Below are positions 16,533 to 23,942 of a DNA stretch of 64,000 nucleotides, one piece after another. Origin of the DNA: Thiothrix unzii (GTDB lineage: Bacteria; Pseudomonadota; Gammaproteobacteria; Thiotrichales; Thiotrichaceae); assembly GCF_017901175.1 (NCBI RefSeq), contig NZ_CP072793.1, forward strand, positions 3,472,001-3,536,000, written 5' to 3'. The notes under the pieces were generated by a model that was not told the origin of the DNA, searched no databases, and saw nothing but the letters and a program-made list of their open reading frames with translations. The stretch's first letter is position 1. Each line of letters starts with the position of its first letter. The translations under genes and the position numbers were made by a program.

Positions 16533-18404
16533 ATGTTGAAACGAAACTGGATTCAAGGCTGGTACGTGTGGTTGTTGGCGTTATTGTTAGCCAGCAGCGT
16601 GGTAATGGCTGAACCACCGGCTGCTACCGCGCCACCAGCGACGACGGATGCCGCCGCATTCGATTTTGGTGACGAAGGTTTATCCCCGGAACAGGCGTTT
16701 GCGTTTGGAAAGCCGCGTTGGGAGGGCGATAAACTCTATCTGTCGTGGGTCGTCGCGCCCAATCATTACCTCTATAAAGACCGCTTTATCGTAAAAACCC
16801 ATCAGGTGAATGGTGTGGTGGTCGGTGAGACGCAACTGCCGGATGGCAAGAAAAAGACCGATGAATTTTTCGGTAATATCGAAGCCTTGTACGAACACGC
16901 AGAAATCGTGATTCCCCTCAAACTGACCGATGCCAATCAACCGGGTAATTTTGTGCTGGAGTTGGGGTGGCGCGGCTGTGAGGAAGGGCGGATTTGTTAC
17001 CCAGAAGAATTACAGGCATTTAAAGTGGGCGTATCTGCCCCCGCCGCGCTGACGTGGGAAACCACCAGTGTACCCGTAGCGCAAACCGCTGCCACGACGA
17101 CAGAGCCAGTGCCGGAACAAGATGCCATTGCACAACGTCTTGCCAGCGGTAATACGGTGTTGACTTTACTGGGATTTTTGGGCTTTGGGTTGTTATTGGC
17201 GTTTACCCCGTGCGTATTTCCGATGATTCCGATTTTGTCCGGGATTATTGTTGGGCAGAAAAATTTAACCCCACGTAAAGCGTTTGTGCTGTCGTTGGTT
17301 TACGTCTTGGCCATGGCGGTGACGTACACCATTGCGGGCGTATTAGCAGGTGTTTTCGGGCAGAACTTGCAGGCAACGTTCCAAAATGTTTGGGTGTTGG
17401 CGGGGTTCAGTGCGATTTTTGTGTTGTTGGCATTATCCATGTTCGGGTTTTATGAGTTGCAAATGCCCAGTGCGATTCAAAGCCGTTTGAACAACCTGAG
17501 TAATCGTCAAGAAGGCGGTAATTTAGTGGGCGTGGCGGTGATGGGGATGTTGTCGGCTTTGATTGTTGGGCCGTGTGTCGCCGCGCCGTTGGCGGGGGCT
17601 TTGATTTACATCGGCAATACTGGCGACGCGCTGTTGGGCGGCATGGCGTTATTCGCGCTAAGTATCGGCATGGGCATTCCGTTGCTCTTGGTCGGCACTT
17701 CGGCGGGTAAATGGTTGCCACGTGCGGGCGGCTGGATGGAGGCGATTAAAGCCGTCTTCGGGGTGATGTTGTTAGGCGTGGCCATTTGGTTGCTGGAACG
17801 GGTGTTGCCAAGCTCGGTCAGTTTGTTGTTGTGGGCGGCGTTGCTGGTATTGTCCGCGATTTTCTTGGGGGCGTTGACTCCATTAACCACCGAAAGTACC
17901 GGTTGGCGTAAGCTTTGGAAAGGCGTGGGTATTTTGGTGCTGGTTTACGGCTGTTTGGTGTTGGTAGGCAGCACCACCGGCAAGGGTGAATTGTGGCAAC
18001 CGTTACGCGGTTTCGGGGCAGCTAATGCCGCGACGGAATCCACTGCGCTTCCGTTTCGCACCGTCACTACGCTGGATGCCGTGAACGAAGCCTTGGCTGA
18101 TGCTAAAGGACAAACGGTGATGCTGGACTTTTACGCGGACTGGTGTGTTACCTGCAAAGAGATGGAGAAATACACGTTCTCTGATCCCGCAGTGCAGGCG
18201 CAATTACGCACGGCGGTATTGTTGAAAGCGGATGTGAGTAAAACCACCCCGGAATCCAAAGCGTTGCTGCAACACTTTAAGATTTCCGGCCCGCCTGCGA
18301 TTGTGTTCTTCAGCAAGGACGGGCAGGAATTGCGCCAATACCGCCAAGTCGGGTTTATGCCAGCGGCGGCCTTTGCCGCACATCTGGATAAGGCGCTGAA
18401 ATAA
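16533..18404 (+). CDS. dsbD: Thiol:disulfide interchange protein DsbD
   Basis: DsbD moves electrons from cytoplasmic thioredoxin across the inner membrane to periplasmic thiol reductases. All three parts are present: signal peptide (to about residue 26); N-terminal periplasmic domain with the Cys pair C149 and C155 (RGCEEGRICYPEE); an eight-helix membrane domain (about residues 205-490) with redox Cys in AFTPCVFPM and VGPCVAAPL; and a C-terminal thioredoxin-like domain with CVTC at 538-541 (DFYADWCVTCKEME). The 623-residue length is slightly above E. coli. The ribosome site AGGAGG is strong. It ends five bases from the convergent thioredoxin-like gene. Confidence 0.95.
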   Translation: MLKRNWIQGWYVWLLALLLASSVVMAEPPAATAPPATTDAAAFDFGDEGLSPEQAFAFGKPRWEGDKLYLSWVVAPNHYLYKDRFIVKTHQVNGVVVGETQLPDGKKKTDEFFGNIEALYEHAEIVIPLKLTDANQPGNFVLELGWRGCEEGRICYPEELQAFKVGVSAPAALTWETTSVPVAQTAATTTEPVPEQDAIAQRLASGNTVLTLLGFLGFGLLLAFTPCVFPMIPILSGIIVGQKNLTPRKAFVLSLVYVLAMAVTYTIAGVLAGVFGQNLQATFQNVWVLAGFSAIFVLLALSMFGFYELQMPSAIQSRLNNLSNRQEGGNLVGVAVMGMLSALIVGPCVAAPLAGALIYIGNTGDALLGGMALFALSIGMGIPLLLVGTSAGKWLPRAGGWMEAIKAVFGVMLLGVAIWLLERVLPSSVSLLLWAALLVLSAIFLGALTPLTTESTGWRKLWKGVGILVLVYGCLVLVGSTTGKGELWQPLRGFGAANAATESTALPFRTVTTLDAVNEALADAKGQTVMLDFYADWCVTCKEMEKYTFSDPAVQAQLRTAVLLKADVSKTTPESKALLQHFKISGPPAIVFFSKDGQELRQYRQVGFMPAAAFAAHLDKALK

Positions 18405-18409
18405 TTCGC

Positions 18410-19465
18410 TTATTTCATTAAGTCCACGGTAAAGCCGTGGGCTTCCAGCACTTCGCGACGGTGTTGCAAGTAACGTTGGAATTCCGGTTGGGCGCGATAC
18501 GCACCTGTTGCGACATAATCCAACGCCCCGTGGATGTGAAAGGCTTTTAAATACGCTTCGGTGCGAAACACTTCTTTGCCATCAGTATCGAAAAACACCA
18601 CGCTGGGGCTGTATTTTATCCCCAGCGATTTTGCCCATTCGTTGAGTTTGATGTCTTTGCCATCCGGGGTTTGAATCGCGGTGTCCGCATCCGGGTTGGC
18701 TTGCGCTACGTCGAGTCCGCCGAGTGAATACACCACATTTTCACGCTTGAAAATATCGTCGAACAATTCCGCGCAAGTGTCACATTCATCTGCCTTAGCA
18801 AATACCACCATCAAGGGGCGGCCTGTGCCTTTACGCGCCTCTTGTAAACGTAAGGGCTGCGGTAAACTGCGGGGTAGGGTGTATTCTTTGCTGGACGGGT
18901 TAATTTTGCCATCTGCTTTGAGTTTGGCGAAATAGTCGCGGAAGCTGCCTGCCTGATCGTGTTTACCCGCGACAAAATCCAGCGCGAGGTTGAATTTATC
19001 GGGGGCGTAATAGCCATTGACGCGCAATACCACTTTGCCGGACTCATCCAAAAACAGCAGTGTTGGGGTGTATTGCACTTGCTGGGCGGCAGCAAAAGTT
19101 TTTTCAGTGACGGATTTGCCATCGAGATCGGTTACGTCGCGATCCCCCCACATATTAATGGCTATCACTTCAAAATGCTTACGGGTTTTATCAGCGATGT
19201 CGGCTTTACCAAAATTGTCTTGCAGCAGTTTGGTGCAATACGGGCAGCCGTCTTGGTAAAAATACAAAATGACACGCTTGTTAGCAGCCTTGGCTTCGCT
19301 GAGGTCGTCGCGTAAATCGAGAAACGATTCTTTAAACCACGCTGGTTTTTCTTGATAACCGGGGTTATTGAGTCCGGCTTCCAGTTGGGTGGGGTGTGCG
19401 GGCGGTGATGCCGCGTGTGCTGCGCCAAACAGCATTAGGCTGAGCGCGATTAACAGGGTTTTCAT
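18410..19465 (-). CDS. Exported protein with two thioredoxin-like domains
   Basis: A 351-residue periplasmic protein with signal peptide MKTLLIALSLMLFGAAHAA. The first thioredoxin-fold domain has CPYC at 74-77 (LYFYQDGCPYCTKLL) and a cis-Pro region VQYTPTLLFLDESG. The second has a CDTC at 228-231 (FAKADECDTCAELFDDIF) and YSPSVVFFDTDG. Both domains resemble the SoxW/thioredoxin-like family that keeps periplasmic Cys reduced. It is a likely electron acceptor of the convergently encoded DsbD. A longer frame starts at 19516, but a GAGGAGG six bases before ATG 19465 and the signal peptide fix the start there. Confidence 0.82.
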   Translation of the reverse strand: MKTLLIALSLMLFGAAHAASPPAHPTQLEAGLNNPGYQEKPAWFKESFLDLRDDLSEAKAANKRVILYFYQDGCPYCTKLLQDNFGKADIADKTRKHFEVIAINMWGDRDVTDLDGKSVTEKTFAAAQQVQYTPTLLFLDESGKVVLRVNGYYAPDKFNLALDFVAGKHDQAGSFRDYFAKLKADGKINPSSKEYTLPRSLPQPLRLQEARKGTGRPLMVVFAKADECDTCAELFDDIFKRENVVYSLGGLDVAQANPDADTAIQTPDGKDIKLNEWAKSLGIKYSPSVVFFDTDGKEVFRTEAYLKAFHIHGALDYVATGAYRAQPEFQRYLQHRREVLEAHGFTVDLMK

Positions 19466-19550
19466 TGCCATCCTCCTCGTCGTTGTGCTTATCAACAGAA
19501 AATACAAGGGTAACAAGGCGTTGGCAATTAACTGTGTGAAAGCAAGGAAA

Positions 19551-19576
19551 GGGGTTGCCGTGGATGGGGCAACCCC
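19551..19576 (-). terminator. Terminator of the EF-hand protein gene
   Basis: Read on the reverse strand, GGGGTTGCC (19576-19568) and GGCAACCCC (19559-19551) form a perfect 9 bp stem with an 8-base loop followed by TTTCCTT. It lies directly after the stop codon of the Cys-rich EF-hand gene and separates it from the thioredoxin-like gene. Confidence 0.8.
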
Positions 19577-19584
19577 ATACGCGC

Positions 19585-20088
19585 TTATTTCGCGCTTTCA
19601 GCCGGTTTGTCAGCCGCAGGTGCAGCCGGAGTAGCTGGCGCAGCCGCTGCTGGTGCTGCTTGCGTTTTCGCGCCGCAAGAGCCTTGCTTGCCGCCGCATT
19701 TGCCTTCAGCCATCTTAGCGTGCAATGCCTTGCGCTCATCAGCACTCAAAGAGCCGTCTTTGTCAGCATCGGCTTCTGTGAACATTTTTTCGTGGTGAGT
19801 CATGAATTCGTCTTTAGTGACTTTGCCGTCTTTGTCAGTATCGGCTGGGCATTCGTCACCTTTCGCACCGCCGCATTTACCTTCCGCGTCTTTTTTCATG
19901 TTCGCGCCGCACATGCCAGCACCGCATTTCATTTCGCCGCCTGCTTTATTCTCAGCCAATTGCATGTAACCGCTGCTGAGTTTGTCGGCGGAGAACGGAT
20001 TTTCTGCTAAAGCTTGGGTCGCACCGAATGCGATACCTGCTGCGAAAGTCGTGCCTAAAGCTAATTTCAGTGATGATTTTGCATTCAT
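19585..20088 (-). CDS. Exported Cys-rich EF-hand protein, bufferin/HvfA-like precursor
   Basis: A 167-residue exported protein. After the signal peptide (MNAKSSLKLALGTTFAAG.., cleavage near residue 28) comes FSADKLSSGYMQLAE and then KCGAGMCG (54-61), EGKCGG (69-74) and EGKCGGKQGSCG (128-139). The SSGYMQLA block plus EGKCG repeats is, as I recall, the hallmark of HvfA-type bufferins, whose Cys are converted to copper-binding heterocycles by DUF692 (MNIO) enzymes. Between the repeats lie two canonical EF-hand loops, D83-E94 and D107-E118. The tail is Ala/Pro-rich. No DUF692 or DUF2063 partner is encoded nearby. ATG 20088 is chosen over 20103 because GGAGAG lies eight bases upstream and the signal begins there. 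Confidence 0.72.
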   Translation of the reverse strand: MNAKSSLKLALGTTFAAGIAFGATQALAENPFSADKLSSGYMQLAENKAGGEMKCGAGMCGANMKKDAEGKCGGAKGDECPADTDKDGKVTKDEFMTHHEKMFTEADADKDGSLSADERKALHAKMAEGKCGGKQGSCGAKTQAAPAAAAPATPAAPAADKPAESAK

Positions 20089-20100
20089 GAGAGTACTCTC
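20089..20100. promoter_or_regulatory. 12 bp palindrome overlapping the ribosome site of the EF-hand gene
   Basis: GAGAGTACTCTC is a perfect palindrome touching the ATG (20086-20088) and containing the GGAGAG ribosome site. In the mRNA it could fold and hide the ribosome site; as DNA it could bind a dimeric regulator. Confidence 0.4.
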
Positions 20101-20246
20101 CATACATCTAATAAGGTTGTTTTGTAATCAGTCGTGCTGATTCATTGCATTGTACGCAAGCTATCGAAACTTGGATGCAACAAATCGTGATTTTTTCATG
20201 ATCCAACGTAACGATGCAACACCGTACCGGTACAGGCTTGCAAGAG

Positions 20247-20255
20247 TTATCCACA
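20247..20255 (+). promoter_or_regulatory. DnaA box upstream of nrdA
   Basis: TTATCCACA, an exact match to the strong DnaA box, about 150 bases upstream of the nrdA start. In E. coli the nrdAB promoter is controlled by DnaA through upstream boxes, so the same coupling of nucleotide supply to replication is plausible. Only one perfect box is seen. Confidence 0.6.
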
Positions 20256-20272
20256 GGCTTTACACACGTTTT

Positions 20273-20320
20273 TGACAATATGTTGTGCTTGACCACCGAT
20301 ATAGACACATCCTATAGTAT
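20273..20320 (+). promoter_or_regulatory. Tandem NrdR-like boxes upstream of nrdA
   Basis: Two 16-base elements, TGACAATATGTTGTGC (20273-20288) and ACACATCCTATAGTAT (20305-20320), each match about 12 of 16 positions of the NrdR consensus (ACACTATATATAGTGT, with A/T tolerated at two positions). They are separated by 16 bases, so start-to-start is 32, about three helical turns, as is usual for NrdR box pairs. The second overlaps a TATAGT that may be the -10 element. NrdR represses ribonucleotide reductase genes when dATP is abundant. Confidence 0.62.
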
Positions 20321-20400
20321 TTACCCAAAAGAAATCCACTATTGGGCTAAATCAAAATTCAACTGTATTGTCAAGCCGTTTTCTGACACCGAGGATCACC

Positions 20401-23277
20401 ATGCAAGCTGCCAGCGCACCTGAAATAACATCAAAAAGTTCATTCACCACGGCTCTTTCACCCGTGCAATTGCAGCTTCACTGCAAAGTCGTGCGCCGCA
20501 ACGGGCAGGTTACGGACTTTGATGGCAGTAAAATTCAGATTGCGATGGCAAAAGCGTTTCTCGATGTGGAAGGCAGCCAGGCTTCCGGTTCGGCACGCAT
20601 TCACGACACGGTGCGCAAGCTGACCGAACAAGTGATTGAAGCCCTGCTGCGCCGCACCCCCGATGGTGGCATGGTGCACATTGAAGACATCCAGGATCAA
20701 GTGGAATTAGCGTTAATGCGGGCTGGTGAACACAAAGTCGCCCGCAGCTACGTGCTGTATCGTGCCGAACGGGCGCGGTTACGTGCTGAAAAAGAGTCAA
20801 AATCCAAGAAAAAAGGCAAAAAATCCGAAAACGTGATCCACGTAAAATCTGCTACCGGCGATTTGAAACCGTTGGATGAAGATCGGTTACGCAAGATCAT
20901 TGCAGAAGCGGTTGACGGTTTGGAAGGTGTCAGTGCTGAACAAGTCATGACCGCCACCATGCGCAATTTGTACGATGGCATTTCCGAAAAAGAAGTTGCC
21001 ACCGCGTTGATTATCAGCACCCGCGTAATGATTGACCGCGAACCCAACTATTCCCAAGCAGCCGCGCGGATGTTGATGGACAGCTTGCGCCGCGAAGCCT
21101 TGAGTTTCCTCGAAGGCCAGCACACCGAAGCCACCCAGCACGAAATGGTTGAGCTTTATGCGGAAGTCTTGAAAAAAACCATTCAGATCGGGGTAAAGGT
21201 CGAGCGTTTGGCGGATGATTTAGGGCGTTACGATCTGGCGAAACTGGGCGCGGCAATCAAGCCGGAACGCGATTTGCAGTTTACTTACCTCGGTTTGCAA
21301 ACGCTGTATGACCGTTATTTCCTGCATCACGATGGGGTGCGTTTTGAATTGCCGCAGGTGTTTTTCATGCGCGTGGCAATGGGCTTGGCAATTAACGAAG
21401 TCGAGCGCGAAGATCGGGCGATTGAGTTTTACAACCTGCTGTCCAGCTTTGATTTCATGAGCAGCACGCCGACGCTGTTTAACGCCGGGACATTGCGCCC
21501 GCAATTGTCGTCTTGCTATTTGACTACCGTGCCTGACCATTTGGAAGGGATTTACGACGCGATTAAAGACAATGCCTTGCTATCGAAATACGCGGGTGGC
21601 TTGGGCAATGACTGGTCACGGGTGCGCGGCATGGGGGCGCATATCAAAGGCACGAATGGCAAATCGCAAGGTGTTGTGCCGTTTTTGAAGGTGGCGAATG
21701 ATACGGCGGTCGCGGTGAATCAGGGTGGCAAACGCAAGGGGGCAGTCTGTGCTTACCTTGAAACATGGCACATCGACATCGAAGATTTCCTCGAACTGCG
21801 CAAAAACACGGGCGACGAACGCCGCCGTACCCACGACATGAATACCGCGAACTGGATTCCCGACCTGTTTATGAAACGGGTGGCGGCAGAAGCCGAGTGG
21901 ACGCTGTTTTCTCCCGACGATGCGCCCGATTTGCACGATTTGACGGGCAAAGCGTTTGAAGCGCGTTACGTTGAATACGAAGCCAAAGCAGCACGTGGTG
22001 ACATCAAATTGTTCCGTAAAGTACCAGCGGTGCAATTGTGGCGAAAAATGTTGGGGATGATCTTTGAAACTGGGCATCCGTGGATTACCTTCAAAGACCC
22101 GTGCAATGTGCGCTATACCAATCAGCACATGGGTGTGGTGCATTCCAGCAACCTGTGTACTGAAATTACCTTGCACACCAATGACAGTGAAATTGCGGTA
22201 TGTAATCTTGGTTCAGTCAACCTGACCGCGCACGTCAACGATGGTAAACTGGATGTGGCAAAACTGGAACGCACCGTGACCACCGCGATGCGGATGCTGG
22301 ATAACGTGATTGACTACAATTACTACAGCGTGCCGCAAGCGCGGAAATCCAACCTGCGCCATCGTCCGGTTGGCATGGGGATCATGGGTTTCCAAGACGC
22401 GCTGTACAAAATGAACCTCGCTTACGCTTCGGCGGAGGCGGTGGAGTTTGCCGACCAAAGTATGGAAGCGGTGTCTTATTTCGCCATCCGTGCCTCTAGC
22501 AACATGGCGGTTGAGCGTGGGAAGTACCCCAGTTACAACGGCTCATTGTGGAGCAAAGGCATCCTGCCGATCGACTCGCTGGAATTGCTGGGCGAAGAGC
22601 GCGGCGAATATTTCATCGTTGACCATACCCAAACGCTGGATTGGGATGCACTGCGCAACCAAGTCAAAGCCCAAGGAATGCGCAATTCCAACGTGATGGC
22701 GATTGCCCCGACCGCGACCATTTCCAATGTTTGCGGCGTGTCGCAATCCATCGAGCCGACTTACCAGAACCTGTTTGTCAAATCCAATTTGTCGGGCGAA
22801 TTCACCGTCATCAACCCGTATCTGGTGCAGGATTTGAAAGCACTCGGCATGTGGGATGAGGTGATGATCAACGACCTCAAATACTTCGACGGCTCCTTGC
22901 AACCACTGGATCGTGTGCCGGACGCGCTCAAAGCCAAGTACGCTACCGCGTTTGAAATCGACGCACGTTGGTTGGTTGAAGCTGCCAGCCGCCGCCAGAA
23001 ATGGATTGATCAGGGGCAATCGCTCAACCTGTACATGAAAGAGCCGAATGGCACGAAGCTGGACAATTTGTACAAACTGGCGTGGGTACGTGGGCTGAAA
23101 ACCACCTATTACCTGCGTACTTTGGGGGCGACAGGCGCGGAAAAGACCAGCTCGGATGATTCGTCGGCAGCGAATAGCGTGGCAGGGATTAAGCGGGCGG
23201 CGAATTTGGTATCGGTGGGGTCGGAAGCACCGAAGGCGTGTTCGTTGCTGGATCCAGAGTGTGAGGCTTGCCAGTAA
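20401..23277 (+). CDS. nrdA: Class Ia ribonucleotide reductase, large subunit
   Basis: NrdA reduces ribonucleoside diphosphates to deoxyribonucleotides and, with NrdB, supplies DNA precursors. Of 958 residues, the first 240 or so hold two tandem ATP-cone domains (starting near residues 29 and 146), an arrangement known from Pseudomonas aeruginosa. The second is preceded by a Lys-rich linker. Catalytic cysteines are visible in LSSCYL, SSNLCTEI and AVCNLGSVNL, and the C-terminal redox pair in PECEACQ. ATG 20401 is preceded by GAGGATC; the upstream ATG 20368 has no ribosome site. The stop codon overlaps the ATG of a restriction enzyme gene that, with its methyltransferase, separates nrdA from nrdB. 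Confidence 0.95.
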   Translation: MQAASAPEITSKSSFTTALSPVQLQLHCKVVRRNGQVTDFDGSKIQIAMAKAFLDVEGSQASGSARIHDTVRKLTEQVIEALLRRTPDGGMVHIEDIQDQVELALMRAGEHKVARSYVLYRAERARLRAEKESKSKKKGKKSENVIHVKSATGDLKPLDEDRLRKIIAEAVDGLEGVSAEQVMTATMRNLYDGISEKEVATALIISTRVMIDREPNYSQAAARMLMDSLRREALSFLEGQHTEATQHEMVELYAEVLKKTIQIGVKVERLADDLGRYDLAKLGAAIKPERDLQFTYLGLQTLYDRYFLHHDGVRFELPQVFFMRVAMGLAINEVEREDRAIEFYNLLSSFDFMSSTPTLFNAGTLRPQLSSCYLTTVPDHLEGIYDAIKDNALLSKYAGGLGNDWSRVRGMGAHIKGTNGKSQGVVPFLKVANDTAVAVNQGGKRKGAVCAYLETWHIDIEDFLELRKNTGDERRRTHDMNTANWIPDLFMKRVAAEAEWTLFSPDDAPDLHDLTGKAFEARYVEYEAKAARGDIKLFRKVPAVQLWRKMLGMIFETGHPWITFKDPCNVRYTNQHMGVVHSSNLCTEITLHTNDSEIAVCNLGSVNLTAHVNDGKLDVAKLERTVTTAMRMLDNVIDYNYYSVPQARKSNLRHRPVGMGIMGFQDALYKMNLAYASAEAVEFADQSMEAVSYFAIRASSNMAVERGKYPSYNGSLWSKGILPIDSLELLGEERGEYFIVDHTQTLDWDALRNQVKAQGMRNSNVMAIAPTATISNVCGVSQSIEPTYQNLFVKSNLSGEFTVINPYLVQDLKALGMWDEVMINDLKYFDGSLQPLDRVPDALKAKYATAFEIDARWLVEAASRRQKWIDQGQSLNLYMKEPNGTKLDNLYKLAWVRGLKTTYYLRTLGATGAEKTSSDDSSAANSVAGIKRAANLVSVGSEAPKACSLLDPECEACQ

Positions 23278-23942
23278 TGCAATTGAGCATTGAATCACTT
23301 TGCTCCGAAGCTGCACGATTTGCTGCTCTCGAAAGTCAACATCCTGAGCCATCGCTGTTCGGCGTGACGGACGGTAAGGCTGTCGGTACATATCTCGAGC
23401 ACAAATTCAGTGCCTTTCTGCGTGGGCGAGGGTATCAATTCGAGGAGGGGAATTCTGCCAATGGCATCGACTTCCCCAGTTTGCTGGTCGATATGAAAGT
23501 CACCAGCATTCGTCAGCCGCAGTCATCATGCCCGTTCAGATCAGCACGGCAAAAAGTGTATGGACTAGGTTATTCGTTAATCATTTTCGTGTACGGCAAA
23601 ACGGATGATGAGTTTGCCCGTACAGCTAATCTGAATATTTCTGATACGATTTTTGTGGAAGCAGAAAATACGGCTGATTTCCAAATGACCAAGGGCATCC
23701 GTGACATTCTGGAGAATGATGGTAACAGGGATGATCTAGTCGCTTTTCTGTCAGAGAAAAATCTGCCTGTGGATGACGTTGGTTTGGATAATCTGGTGGC
23801 AGAAATTCTGCAAAATAAACCCAAGCAAGGCTATTTAACGATTTCCAATGCTCTGCAATGGAGGTTGCAATACTCTCGTGTTATTGAAAAAGCAGGAAAT
23901 GTTGACGGTGTTCGAGCTGTGTATCGGGGGCAGCAAGTATGA
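23277..23942 (+). CDS. Putative type II restriction endonuclease
   Basis: A 221-residue protein encoded directly before a DNA adenine methyltransferase. It has a PD-(D/E)xK-like nuclease core: Glu41 in GTYLEHKF, Asp65 in NGIDFPS, and DMK at 72-74 in LLVDMKVTS, where Asp takes the place of the usual Glu. The next strand, YSLIIFVYGKTDDE, also fits. The specific family and recognition sequence are not recognised. Its ATG overlaps the nrdA stop (TAATG) with a GAGG ten bases before, and its end overlaps the methyltransferase start by four bases (ATGA). All three genes are therefore probably translated from one mRNA. Confidence 0.75.
   Translation: MQLSIESLCSEAARFAALESQHPEPSLFGVTDGKAVGTYLEHKFSAFLRGRGYQFEEGNSANGIDFPSLLVDMKVTSIRQPQSSCPFRSARQKVYGLGYSLIIFVYGKTDDEFARTANLNISDTIFVEAENTADFQMTKGIRDILENDGNRDDLVAFLSEKNLPVDDVGLDNLVAEILQNKPKQGYLTISNALQWRLQYSRVIEKAGNVDGVRAVYRGQQV

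Noticed and set aside
20224-20233. GTACCGGTAC palindrome as operator of nrdA or of the EF-hand gene
   Set aside because: Ten bases only, far from both predicted start sites, and with no similarity to a known site.
22543-23391. A 280-codon reverse-strand frame opposite the nrdA end
   Set aside because: It is antisense to conserved nrdA sequence, has no recognisable domain and spans the nrdA/endonuclease junction.
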